Assembly (NCBI GenBank): GCA_017624795.1
Contig: JAGAMJ010000142.1
Location: 1 to 9,467, forward strand
Source of the DNA: Clostridia bacterium
GTDB taxonomy: Bacteria > Bacillota > Clostridia > Oscillospirales > CAG-272
Length of the DNA stretch: 9,467 nt
Reading direction: 5' to 3'
Each line of letters opens with the position of its first letter. The stretch's first letter is position 1. Shown piece after piece: positions 1-7,759 of this stretch. A model generated the notes under the pieces. It was not told the DNA's origin. It did no database searches and saw only the letters and a list, made by a program, of their open reading frames with translations. A program made the translations under genes and the position numbers.

Positions 1-291
1 ATCGTCGACAACCCCAACGAAAAGACCGTGTTTTCCAACATCTCTTGGAAGGCGTGGATCTGGGCATTCATTATGTTTGCCGTAGGTTATTTCGCATTCA
101 CCTGGGTGCCGATCGTGCTGCGGTATTTGCACCTAGTCCCCAAAAAGCCCTCGCAAGCCGCCGCCGTTGCGGTAGACGCTGCCGTTGCCGGCGCGCCGAA
201 GCCAGACCGCTTGGCAGAGGAAAAAGAAGCTGCCGACAGCGAAGCCCCTTGCGTGCATGAGGAATTGAGCGATTATCGAGAAGATGAATGA
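1..291 (+). CDS. Unrecognised membrane protein, C-terminal part (5' end outside window)
   Basis: The frame is open from the first base and ends at TGA 289-291, giving 96 visible residues. No start with a convincing ribosome binding site is seen, so the gene most likely begins upstream; the GTG at 28 is an unconvincing start. Visible residues about 17-43 (from KAWIWAFIMF to VLRYL) are strongly hydrophobic and rich in Trp and Phe, and form one transmembrane helix. A short basic patch (VPKKPS) follows, then an Ala-rich stretch and an acidic, charged tail ending in REDE. The basic patch suggests the tail is cytoplasmic. I recognise no family. It could be the last helix of a larger transporter or membrane enzyme, and no function is proposed. 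Confidence 0.6.
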   Translation: MVDNPNEKTVFSNISWKAWIWAFIMFAVGYFAFTWVPIVLRYLHLVPKKPSQAAAVAVDAAVAGAPKPDRLAEEKEAADSEAPCVHEELSDYREDE

Positions 292-524
292 AAAAGGGGC
301 TGTCACATTTGACGAGATCGAAAAAGTCCGAAAACAAAGAAAAAAGAGAGCTCAAATACAGCAAAAGTTGTAAACAAGACAGTTTTAAGGTAGAAATCCT
401 ACGGATTTTATATTTTGATCGAACTTTTTCTACCGTCGCTCCCGCGGCTCGACGTACCCTTGTACGCCTCACGCCTCGCGATCAACGCTTCTCGCCTAAA
501 TCTGCCGAGCCCCTTCAACATAGC
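292..524. repeat. Non-coding stretch with inverted repeats; candidate dispersed intergenic element
   Basis: This stretch separates the partial gene from the terminator of the minus-strand operon. It holds an 8-base inverted pair near its ends (AAGGGGCT at 294-301 and AGCCCCTT at 508-515), a short perfect hairpin AAATCC-TAC-GGATTT at 394-408 and another, CGTAC-CCTT-GTACG, at 453-466. The left half is A-rich and the right half GC-rich, so composition is uneven. The left edge (AAAAAGGGGCTGTCAC) resembles the left arm of the terminator at 525 but has no matching right arm nearby, as if a terminator had been interrupted. Open frames cross it, but none has a ribosome binding site or a protein-like sequence. 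That it is a multi-copy element is inference; only one copy lies in this window. Confidence 0.35.
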
Positions 525-569
525 AAAAAGGAGCTGCCTCAAATGCGAAATTTGAGGCAGCTCCTTTTT
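525..569. terminator. Strong bidirectional terminator, end of the minus-strand operon
   Basis: A perfect 20-bp stem (525-544 paired with 550-569) with loop GCGAA. A runs on the left and T runs on the right make it rho-independent in both directions. It lies 12 bases beyond the stop codon of the second mgtC-like gene, so its main job is to end transcription of the five-gene minus-strand unit. It may also stop readthrough from the partial gene at 1-291. Confidence 0.9.
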
Positions 570-581
570 GCGTGTTCCGGA

Positions 582-1280
582 TCAAAGCTCCTCGACGGAA
601 ACAACGCCGTCAATGCCCGCAAGGGCGGTCATGAGCTTATCGTGTGTCATCTTGCGCGGCAGCTCCAAGGAAAAGATCGCGCAGGGATTTCTGGTTTCAG
701 CACCCGACTTCGTGATTTGCAGATCGGTCACGCTGACGTTTCGCGCGCGAAGATATTCGGTCATTTGCATCAGCGTTTCGGCTTCCTTGTACTCTACGTA
801 CAGATTGATGCCCTTTGCTGTTGACATGATGAAATACTCCAAGCGAGAAAGCACCAGCTCCACCACGATCATCAAAGCGGTAGCGATCAGCGCCGCCTCA
901 AAATAACCCGCGCCGATGGCAAGCCCCACGATGGCCGAGGTCCAAAGGCCCGCCGCGGTGGTCAGTCCCTTGACCTGACGGCGCTTGGTCACGATGATGG
1001 TGCCCGCACCGATGAAGCCGATGCCCGCGATCACCTGTGCGCCAAGGCGCGCAAGATCGGTGAAAAGCCTCAATTCCAGATAGATGTATTGGCTGGTGAG
1101 CATGGTCAGCGCAGCACCAAGGCAGATCAGAATATGTGTGCGGAAGCCGGCAGGGCGACGTTTGCGCTCTCGCTCGATACCGATGATGCCGCCGCAGATC
1201 ACGGCAAGCAGCATGCGGACAAGCGCCCCCCACATATGAAAGCCGTTTGCAAAGCGAAGATAATCTAAAAATTGTTGCAT
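582..1280 (-). CDS. MgtC/SapB family membrane protein, second copy
   Basis: A 232-residue inner-membrane protein of the MgtC/SapB family. The family signature is clear: IERERKRRPAGFRTH at about residues 35-49, ARLGAQVIAGIGFIGAGTII at about 77-96, then VKGLTTAAGLWTSA. About four or five hydrophobic segments fill residues 18-145, followed by a soluble C-terminal domain (about 155-232) of the ACT-like type seen in longer MgtC proteins. In Salmonella and Mycobacterium, MgtC supports growth in low Mg2+ and in the host, and Salmonella MgtC restrains F1Fo ATP synthase; the role here is not shown. The ATG at 1280 is preferred over the upstream start at 1328, because AAGGGGGA lies seven bases before it and the longer form would overlap the preceding gene. 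It is the last gene of the operon, 13 bases after its paralogue, and ends at the terminator. Confidence 0.93.
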   Translation of the reverse strand: MQQFLDYLRFANGFHMWGALVRMLLAVICGGIIGIERERKRRPAGFRTHILICLGAALTMLTSQYIYLELRLFTDLARLGAQVIAGIGFIGAGTIIVTKRRQVKGLTTAAGLWTSAIVGLAIGAGYFEAALIATALMIVVELVLSRLEYFIMSTAKGINLYVEYKEAETLMQMTEYLRARNVSVTDLQITKSGAETRNPCAIFSLELPRKMTHDKLMTALAGIDGVVSVEEL

Positions 1281-1287
1281 AACAGCG

Positions 1288-1295
1288 TCCCCCTT
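1288..1295 (-). promoter_or_regulatory. Ribosome binding site of the second mgtC-like gene, overlapping the preceding stop codon
   Basis: On the minus strand AAGGGGGA sits seven bases before ATG 1280. Its first two bases belong to the TAA stop (1296-1294) of the first mgtC-like gene. This decides the start of the second copy and suggests that the two are translated in tandem at related rates. Confidence 0.75.
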
Positions 1296-2037
1296 ACAGT
1301 TCTTCGATCGAGCGAACGTTTTCAACACTTGCCAACAGCGTCAGCAAGGTCGTGTGCTGCATTCGCTTGGGAAGCCGTATCGAAAATACGGCAGCAGGGC
1401 TTTGTTCCGTTCCCTTGTTCTTATGGATCTCTACGTCAAAAATGCGGACATTCTGGGATTTGATCGCCGAAATGATCTTGCCGACGTCATCTACGTGCTC
1501 AAATTCCACGTGCAAATTCAAATTGCGCGATCTGGAAAGAATGATGCGCTCCAAACGGCTGAACACAATGATCGTGATGCTGATCAGCACACAACCGATG
1601 AACGCACCCTCCACAAAGCCGGCGCCCACGCAAAGTCCCATACAGGCAGACGCCCAAAGACCTGCCGCTGTGGTGAGCCCCTTGACCTCCTGCTGCCCTG
1701 TCACGATGATCGTGCCGGCCCCAAGGAAGCCGATGCCATTGATGACCTGTGCACCAAGACGCGCCACGTCGGTCGTACCGACAGCAGTATTTGACAGCAA
1801 CAAAAGCTTTGCCCAATGGGTTTCGGTCATCATCGTGAGATACTGACTGATCAGCATTGCAAGTGCTGCGCCGATGCAGACCAGCATATGCGTGCGAAAG
1901 CCCGCAGGACGGCGCTTGCGTCCGCGCTCCAAGCCGATCACGCCACCGCAAAACGCAGCGATCGCCAGGCGGAACAGCGTAACGTACAGGCAGTTATCCG
2001 CACTCAAAATCCGTAACGGTTCTAAAAATGGAAGCAT
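1294..2037 (-). CDS. MgtC/SapB family membrane protein, first copy
   Basis: A 247-residue MgtC/SapB family protein, paralogous along its whole length to the gene just downstream. The family blocks are RGRKRRPAGFRTHMLVCIGA (residues about 38-57), ARLGAQVINGIGFLGAGTII (92-111) and VKGLTTAAGLWASA (118-131). Hydrophobic segments cover about 19-160, and a soluble C-terminal domain covers about 170-247. Both copies end in VEEL/IEEL. This copy has about 14 extra residues (around 74-90, with THWAKLLLLSNTAVG) between the second hydrophobic segment and the conserved ARLGAQ block, which the other copy lacks. The start ATG at 2037 has a very strong ribosome binding site (GGAAGGAGAA). It lies 47 bases downstream of the htrA-like gene with no terminator between, so it is probably co-transcribed. 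Family assignment is secure; the physiological role is inferred only from relatives. Confidence 0.93.
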   Translation of the reverse strand: MLPFLEPLRILSADNCLYVTLFRLAIAAFCGGVIGLERGRKRRPAGFRTHMLVCIGAALAMLISQYLTMMTETHWAKLLLLSNTAVGTTDVARLGAQVINGIGFLGAGTIIVTGQQEVKGLTTAAGLWASACMGLCVGAGFVEGAFIGCVLISITIIVFSRLERIILSRSRNLNLHVEFEHVDDVGKIISAIKSQNVRIFDVEIHKNKGTEQSPAAVFSIRLPKRMQHTTLLTLLASVENVRSIEEL

Positions 2038-2084
2038 AACTTCTCCTTCCGTATGTAAATTTCAAAGCAACAACGCGTCGGAGG

Positions 2085-3437
2085 TTAGCGGTCCTCATAC
2101 AGTCTGACCGACACCTCGACCGTGGCATCGCCACGCAAAACAGTCAGCGTCACCGACTCGCCCGCATAATGGCGATTTGCCTCGGCGATCAGATCGTAAA
2201 CAGTGGCAACGTGCAAGCCGTTGATCCTTGTGATGATGTCCCCTGTCTGCATTTTGCCTATGGCGTCACCGCCGTTGACCGCAGTCACGTAAACACCGTT
2301 TTCCTTCATCAAATGGTATCCCGGCTTCTCACTCTCGGAAGCGTCCATCGCGCCCGTTTGTGCGTCGGGCGTGTCGGAATACCACATTCCCTTCACACCG
2401 CCGTGCCCCGTAACGCCAAGCAGTGAACGCCCCTCGGCGATCGGGTTCTTGCCGTTAAACGAGCCGTGAGCGATGATCGCATCGGCGATCTCTTTTACCC
2501 CGTCAATGGGCAGTGCAAAGCCGATGCCGTCATAGGTGGTACCGCCATAGTTCGCGACCTTCATCACAACGACGCCCACCACCTTGCCGTACATATCGAC
2601 AAGCGGTCCGCCCGAATTTCCCGGATTGACGCTTGTGTCGGTTTGGATCAGCGTCATTTTCTTGACCACCGTTCCCGCATTATCCGTAAGAGAGATCAGA
2701 CGGTTGGTGGCAGAAACCTTGCCAAAGGTCGCCGTCCCCGCATAGTCAAGCTTGGCGGGTGTGCCGATGGCGACCACACTGTCACCCACCAGCAGCTCGG
2801 CAGAGCTTCCAATCTCCGCGGGAACAAGCCCCCGGGCGTCGATCTTCAACACGGCAACGTCTGCCTCCTCATCGTATCCCTTGACCGTGGCATCGTACGC
2901 CACGCCCGAGGGCAGAACAACCTGTACCGAGGTGCCGTTCTCAACGACGTGATGATTGGTCACGATATAGCCGTCAGCAGAATAAATAAATCCTGAGCCG
3001 CTTCCGCTGCCGTTCTCGGTCGTCACCAGCACGGTCACGGTAGACGCTCCAACCTTTTGTGCCACCTCATTGGGCGTGAGCATACCGCTTTTGCCATCGT
3101 CCTCGCGCACGTAGATCACGCGCTCGGTGTACAAATTCCGAATGATCTCAAAGCCCGCATCTCCAAGCCACAGCGTAAAGAACAGCAACAGCAGGCAAAT
3201 GGCAAAAATGCCACCGAATACGGCAAAAAAAGCGCCCTGCCCCGCCGTTCTCTTTTTCTTTTTCGGTGACTCGATCGGCAAAACGGCATTTTGCTGTCCA
3301 AAGCCCCAGGCAAGCTCTGCTTCGGGCTGCTGTTGCAGCTCGGGTGCTTGCCCTTCCTGTTGTGTATCACAGGACTCCTGTTGCTCCGCAGGTGTGGCAG
3401 GAGCTTGCTCCTCATTGATATTCTTTTCGTCTTCCAT
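2085..3437 (-). CDS. htrA: HtrA/DegP-like membrane-anchored serine protease with PDZ domain
   Basis: A 450-residue trypsin-like serine protease of the HtrA family, which degrades or refolds damaged proteins outside the cytoplasmic membrane. The N-terminal 58 residues are acidic and Gln/Glu-rich and presumably cytoplasmic, followed by KKKKR and one transmembrane helix (about 68-91). The protease domain spans about 122-325, with the catalytic triad visible: His163 in TNHHVV, Asp193 in ADVAVLKI and Ser275 in NPGNSGGP. A PDZ domain fills about 335-447 and carries a stretch of about 30 residues (350-379, Ser/Asp/Glu-rich) before GVYVTAV, longer than usual. The start at ATG 3437 follows AAAGGAG; a longer frame from 3689 would run into the kinase gene. 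It sits 31 bases after the kinase gene. Neighbouring two-component genes recall CssRS control of htrA in Bacillus, which supports regulation by envelope stress (inference). Confidence 0.95.
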   Translation of the reverse strand: MEDEKNINEEQAPATPAEQQESCDTQQEGQAPELQQQPEAELAWGFGQQNAVLPIESPKKKKRTAGQGAFFAVFGGIFAICLLLLFFTLWLGDAGFEIIRNLYTERVIYVREDDGKSGMLTPNEVAQKVGASTVTVLVTTENGSGSGSGFIYSADGYIVTNHHVVENGTSVQVVLPSGVAYDATVKGYDEEADVAVLKIDARGLVPAEIGSSAELLVGDSVVAIGTPAKLDYAGTATFGKVSATNRLISLTDNAGTVVKKMTLIQTDTSVNPGNSGGPLVDMYGKVVGVVVMKVANYGGTTYDGIGFALPIDGVKEIADAIIAHGSFNGKNPIAEGRSLLGVTGHGGVKGMWYSDTPDAQTGAMDASESEKPGYHLMKENGVYVTAVNGGDAIGKMQTGDIITRINGLHVATVYDLIAEANRHYAGESVTLTVLRGDATVEVSVRLYEDR

Positions 3438-3468
3438 ATTAACTCCTTTTAGGCATCCGAGTTCTCCC

Positions 3469-4917
3469 CTAAGCAAGCGGCAAGGTGAACAGGAAGCGGC
3501 AAAAGCTACCCGCTTCACTTTCCACCCATATGCTTTCGTGATGGGCGTCGATGATCGTTTTGGAAATAAACAGTCCAAGTCCAACACCGCTTTTGTCAAG
3601 TCCGCGACTCTTATCGCCCTTATAAAAGCGCTCGAACACGAAGGGCAGATCAGCAGCGGCGATCCCCTCACCCTCATTATAAACAGCAACCGTCACACGG
3701 TGTTCCTTTGAAAGCGTCAGGGACACGCTGAGCTTGCCCCCCTCTTTTGAGAATTTTACCGCGTTATCGCAAAGGTTATACAAAATCTGATAGATCGCGT
3801 CATGATCGGCAAGCACGTGCAGCCGTTCCTCATCGCAAAAGAACTCAACGTCCAGATGCTTTGCCTCGATCTTCGCTTCAAAGGAGATCAGGATCCTGCG
3901 TGCCATTTCGCAAATATCAAAGGGACGCATATCAAACTTGCGGTCGCCCGCCTGAATACGGGAAATATCAAGCAACGAGGTCACCAGACGCGCCAGACGC
4001 TGCACCTCGGTGCGGATCAGCTCCAAGTAATAGGAACGCTTTTCGGGCGGGATCGCCCCCGACAGAATGTTATCGATGAAGCCCGATATCGTCGTCATGG
4101 GTGTGCGCAGATCGTGCGACACGTTCGCGACGAAGGTGTTACGCATCACTTCAAGGCGAGAAAGCGAATCCGCCATATTGTTGAACGCCACGGCAAGCTC
4201 CGCGACCTCGTCGTTGCCGCGCACGGGCACACGCGCGGCAAAGTTGCCTGCGGCAAAATCCTTTGCCATACGGCTCATATCCTTCAAGGGACCGATGACG
4301 CGCTGCGTGATGATATACACGGCAACAAGCGCCGCCAGCATCACCCAAAGAGAAGCGATGATAATGGTTTTGATCATAACGCCGAGCAGCTCGTCCTGTA
4401 TAGCGGATGAGGAGCAGGCAAACACGGTGCCGCACACGTAGCCGTCCTCGGTGAAAACGGGTGCGGTATAGAAAAAGTGCGGCGTGCTGAAAACGCCGTC
4501 CAGCGTTTCAAATTCCTCCAAGCGGACGTTATTGTTGACCTCGTCCATGACGTTTCTGGGGATCAGGGCGTCACTTGGTCCCGGCTCGCCGTCTGCCGCT
4601 ATCATACGCACGATATCTCCCCTGTTGTCGACCAGCAAAATGCTGATATCGTCCTCGACCCCGGAAAGCGAGCGAAGCATACGGTCCACGTCCTCACAAT
4701 AAAGCTCGATCATTTTTTTGAAATCCGTAGAGATCATATCGGTCCGCGCCTCCAAGAACGCTGCGGCGCTTTCTGCCGTGTTGGAGAGCTGGTCTTTTTT
4801 TGCATTCACGGCATAGTTGTTGACCATGCTTGTGATGATCACCACAAGCAAGAGGAAGCTGATAAAAATAATGCACATGAACGCCGAAATATATTTGGCG
4901 AATACGCTTTTGAACAT
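3469..4917 (-). CDS. Sensor histidine kinase (HAMP, HisKA, HATPase_c)
   Basis: A 482-residue membrane-bound sensor kinase. Two transmembrane helices (about 10-32 and 181-203) enclose an extracytoplasmic sensor domain of about 150 residues, followed by a HAMP linker (about 204-257). The H box is SHDLRTPM with phospho-acceptor His268, the N box is NLCDNAVKF (Asn381 and Asn385), and the G2 box is SGVGLGLF (443-450). The G1 box reads NEGEGI (414-419) instead of the usual DNGxGI, a variant I believe is common in clostridial kinases, so activity is still expected. The FERFYKGDKSRG segment (F box) is intact. The start ATG at 4917 has AGAGGAGAA upstream. It is the expected partner of the response regulator 104 bases upstream. 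The signal it senses cannot be read from the sequence; the adjacent htrA and mgtC-like genes suggest envelope, misfolding or ionic stress. Confidence 0.95.
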   Translation of the reverse strand: MFKSVFAKYISAFMCIIFISFLLLVVIITSMVNNYAVNAKKDQLSNTAESAAAFLEARTDMISTDFKKMIELYCEDVDRMLRSLSGVEDDISILLVDNRGDIVRMIAADGEPGPSDALIPRNVMDEVNNNVRLEEFETLDGVFSTPHFFYTAPVFTEDGYVCGTVFACSSSAIQDELLGVMIKTIIIASLWVMLAALVAVYIITQRVIGPLKDMSRMAKDFAAGNFAARVPVRGNDEVAELAVAFNNMADSLSRLEVMRNTFVANVSHDLRTPMTTISGFIDNILSGAIPPEKRSYYLELIRTEVQRLARLVTSLLDISRIQAGDRKFDMRPFDICEMARRILISFEAKIEAKHLDVEFFCDEERLHVLADHDAIYQILYNLCDNAVKFSKEGGKLSVSLTLSKEHRVTVAVYNEGEGIAAADLPFVFERFYKGDKSRGLDKSGVGLGLFISKTIIDAHHESIWVESEAGSFCRFLFTLPLA

Positions 4918-4984
4918 ATCTTCTCCTCTTTCCTCTTTATTTGGATCTCGCGACTTTTAAGAGCTCGCCTTTGAGAAAACCAAA

Positions 4985-5013
4985 TGCCGCCGCAAAACGC
5001 GCCTGCGGCGGCA
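4985..5013 (-). promoter_or_regulatory. GC-rich hairpin between regulator and kinase genes
   Basis: A 10-bp perfect stem, TGCCGCCGCA (4985-4994) with TGCGGCGGCA (5004-5013), and a 9-base loop. On the transcribed minus strand it is followed by TTTGGTTTTC, a weak T tract. It starts 9 bases past the regulator's stop codon. It could act as a leaky terminator that lowers kinase, protease and mgtC expression relative to the regulator, or as a 3'-end stabiliser of a short regulator transcript. The structure is seen; the role is inferred. Confidence 0.55.
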
Positions 5014-5021
5014 CCCGATCG

Positions 5022-5714
5022 TCAATTGTAAAGCTCAAACTTATATCCGATGCCCCAAACGGTCTTCAACGCCCATTTGTCCGAAACGCCCTCCAACTTT
5101 TCGCGCAAGCGCTTGATATGTACGTCAACCGTTCTGGAATCGCCAAGGAAGGCGAAATCCCACACGTGCTCCAACAGCTGCTCGCGGCTGAACACGCGGT
5201 TCGGGTTAGAGGCAAGGCAATACAGCAGTTGAAGCTCCTTGGGCGGAATATCCACCTTTTTGCCCTTCAATTTCAGCTCAAATTTCTCTTGGCTGATCTC
5301 AAAATTTTCAAATTTGATCACATCGCCCTCATCAAGCTGCAAGTGCGAACGGTAACGGCGCAACACTGCCTTCACTCTTGCAGAAAGCTCTTTGAGGTCA
5401 AAGGGCTTGACGACAAAATCGTCAGCACCCATTTCAAGTCCCAGCACTTTATCGAACACCTCGCCCTTTGCGGTGACCATGATTACGGGCTTCTGGGACT
5501 CCTTGCGGATCTCTGCCAGCACCTGCTGTCCGTCCATTCTGGGAAGCATGATATCGAGCAATACAAGATCGGGCGAGCCGGCTCTGAAAGCGGAAAGCCC
5601 CTCTATACCGTCGCTTGCCGTCAAGACTTCGCACCCTTCTTTTTCAAAATGCGTCTTCAATATGTCACAAATATTGGGATCATCGTCTACGACCAACAAT
5701 TTTGTACCAACCAT
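5022..5714 (-). CDS. OmpR/PhoB-family response regulator
   Basis: A 230-residue DNA-binding response regulator. The receiver domain (about 4-118) has the acidic pair Asp10/Asp11, phospho-acceptor Asp54 in LLDIMLP, Thr81 and Lys103 in KPF. A winged-helix domain (about 130-228) carries SRTVDVHIKRLREKL (193-207) as the likely recognition helix, and the typical ending TVWGIGYKFE. The length is normal for the family. ATG 5714 is the start; a GGAAGGAG site lies ten bases upstream. It is the first gene of the minus-strand operon and the probable partner of the kinase that follows. It likely controls its own promoter and hence htrA and the mgtC-like genes, by analogy with autoregulated two-component operons. 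This is inference; no binding site is proven. Confidence 0.95.
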   Translation of the reverse strand: MVGTKLLVVDDDPNICDILKTHFEKEGCEVLTASDGIEGLSAFRAGSPDLVLLDIMLPRMDGQQVLAEIRKESQKPVIMVTAKGEVFDKVLGLEMGADDFVVKPFDLKELSARVKAVLRRYRSHLQLDEGDVIKFENFEISQEKFELKLKGKKVDIPPKELQLLYCLASNPNRVFSREQLLEHVWDFAFLGDSRTVDVHIKRLREKLEGVSDKWALKTVWGIGYKFELYN

Positions 5715-5790
5715 TGTAAAAATGCTCCTTCCGTGTAGGTTTTACTATATTCTGCCAGATCAAAATGCGCGCTGTGTGATGAATGATTGA

Positions 5791-5804
5791 ATTTTTGCAA
5801 AAAT
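5791..5804. promoter_or_regulatory. 14-bp perfect palindrome in the leader of the regulator operon
   Basis: ATTTTTGCAAAAAT reads the same on both strands. It lies about 30-45 bases downstream of the predicted transcription start of the minus-strand operon and about 80 bases before its first codon. It could be an operator for a dimeric regulator, but AT-rich palindromes can arise by chance in such DNA. Confidence 0.3.
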
Positions 5805-5840
5805 CAACACATTTCCGCAGACATTTCAAGATTTTTTATT

Positions 5841-5869
5841 ATTATATCATATATTTTATATTTTGAAAA
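5841..5869 (-). promoter_or_regulatory. Promoter of the regulator-kinase-htrA-mgtC operon
   Basis: On the minus strand there is a perfect -10 box TATAAT (5846-5841) preceded by TG and one base (extended -10, TGATATAAT). A spacer of 17 bases leads to a weak -35 box TTTTCA (5869-5864). Transcription would begin near 5834, leaving a leader of about 120 bases before ATG 5714. A weak -35 with an extended -10 fits a promoter that gains from an activator. Confidence 0.6.
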
Positions 5870-5950
5870 GGGTTTTTTCAAAAAAAGTGCGTTTTTTCGG
5901 CGTATACACCCTGATGATATAAAATTACGTTGCGAATTTCAAAAGCCCTA

Positions 5951-5979
5951 TTGAAAAAAATCTTTTTTTGCGTTATAAT
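5951..5979 (+). promoter_or_regulatory. Sigma-A-type promoter of the ychF operon
   Basis: TTGAAA (5951-5956), a spacer of exactly 17 bases and TATAAT (5974-5979) form a near-consensus vegetative promoter. The start of transcription would be near 5986, only about 24 bases before the ychF start codon and just ahead of AAGGAGA (5997-6003). Confidence 0.85.
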
Positions 5980-6009
5980 AAAACGATAACATTGATAAGG
6001 AGATCTTTC

Positions 6010-7103
6010 ATGAAGCTTGGTATCGTAGGACTTCCCAACGTGGGAAAAAGCACACTGTTCAACGCGCTGACCAATGCGGGCGCGGAATCTGCCAACTACC
6101 CCTTCTGCACCATTGAGCCGAATGTGGGCGTGGTCGCTGTGCCCGATAGCCGTATGGATTATCTTGCCGCGATGTACAGCCCCGAGAAATATACCCCCGC
6201 CGTGATCGAATTCGTGGACATCGCGGGCCTTGTGCGCGGCGCCTCGAAGGGCGAGGGGCTTGGCAACAAATTCCTTTCTCACATTCGCGAGGTGGACGCC
6301 ATCATTCACGTGGTACGCTGCTTTAACGACGACAACATCATACACGTGGACGGTGCGGTCGATCCGATGCGCGACGTGGAAACCATCAATATGGAGCTGA
6401 TCTTTTCCGATATGGAAATGGTGGAGCGCCGCATCGACCGCGTGAAAAAGGCGATGAAGGGCGACAAGACGCTGGCAGGCGAGCTTGCCCTGTTTGAGCG
6501 CATTTACAAAACACTTTCCGACGGCTTCACCGCCCGCACGATCGAGCTCACCGATGACGAGCGCGCCATGCTTTACGACACGCCCCTGCTCACGATGAAG
6601 CCCGTCATTTACGCGGCAAACGTCAGCGAGGACGAGGCAGGCGACGAGCCGATGGACAACCCCCATTACGTCAAGCTCAAAGAGTTCGCCGCAGGCGAGC
6701 ACGCAGAGGTGCTGCCCGTTTGCGCGCAGATCGAGGCAGAGATCGCCGAGCTTTCGGGAGAGGAAAAGCAGGCGTTTTTGGAGGACCTCGGTATCGCGGA
6801 AAGCGGACTTGACCGTCTGATCAAGGCAAGCTATTCTCTGCTTGGTCTGATCAGCTTTCTCACCGCGGGACCCAAGGAGGTCCGCGCCTGGACCATCGTG
6901 CGCGGCACGAAGGCACCGGGGGCTGCGGGCAAGATCCACAGCGACTTTGAGCGCGGCTTTATCCGCGCCGAGGTCGTCAGCTTTGACGATCTTGAACGCA
7001 TCGGCTCGATGAACGGTGTGAAGGAGGCAGGTCTTTTGCGCAGTGAGGGCAAGGAATACGTGATGCAGGACGGGGACATCGTTGTCTTCCGCTTTAACGT
7101 CTG

Positions 7104-7104
<1 letters not shown>
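6010..7104 (+). CDS. ychF: Redox-regulated ATPase YchF (OLA1 family)
   Basis: A 364-residue Obg-family P-loop NTPase that associates with ribosomes and is linked to translation and stress responses. The P loop is GLPNVGKST (7-15) and the G3 segment DIAGLVRGASKGEGLGN follows at about 70-86. The G4 position reads NVSE (204-207) instead of NKxD; this is the family hallmark that makes YchF prefer ATP to GTP. A TGS domain occupies about 280-363 and ends QDGDIVVFRFNV. Length and ending match the family. ATG 6010 follows AAGGAGA with six bases between; an in-frame TTG at 5968 is excluded because it lies between the -35 and -10 boxes. It is first in the housekeeping operon, and its stop overlaps the next start. 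Confidence 0.98.
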
Positions 7105-7757
<653 letters not shown>

Positions 7758-7759
7758 TT

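Noticed and set aside
414..419. Loss of kinase activity because of NEGEGI in the G1 box (kinase residues 414-419, not base positions)
   Set aside because: All other catalytic boxes are intact, and I believe this G1 variant is common among clostridial kinases, so it is not good evidence of a dead kinase.
288..824. Open frame of 178 codons on the plus strand
   Set aside because: It crosses the terminator hairpin and runs antisense into the second mgtC-like gene, with no ribosome binding site and no protein-like pattern.
1281..1328. Upstream start for the second mgtC-like gene
   Set aside because: It lies inside the first mgtC-like gene; ATG 1280 has AAGGGGGA at ideal spacing, and its N-terminus aligns with that of the paralogue.
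3438..3689. N-terminal extension of the HtrA-like protein
   Set aside because: It would overlap the 3' end of the kinase gene; ATG 3437 has a good AAAGGAG site and gives a normal cytoplasmic-tail and transmembrane arrangement.
4941..5738. Open frame of 265 codons on the plus strand
   Set aside because: It is antisense to the response regulator gene, whose reading frame is unambiguous.
5744..5749. TATAGT as an alternative -10 box for the regulator operon
   Set aside because: No acceptable -35 box lies 16-18 bases upstream; the extended -10 promoter at 5841-5869 is much better.
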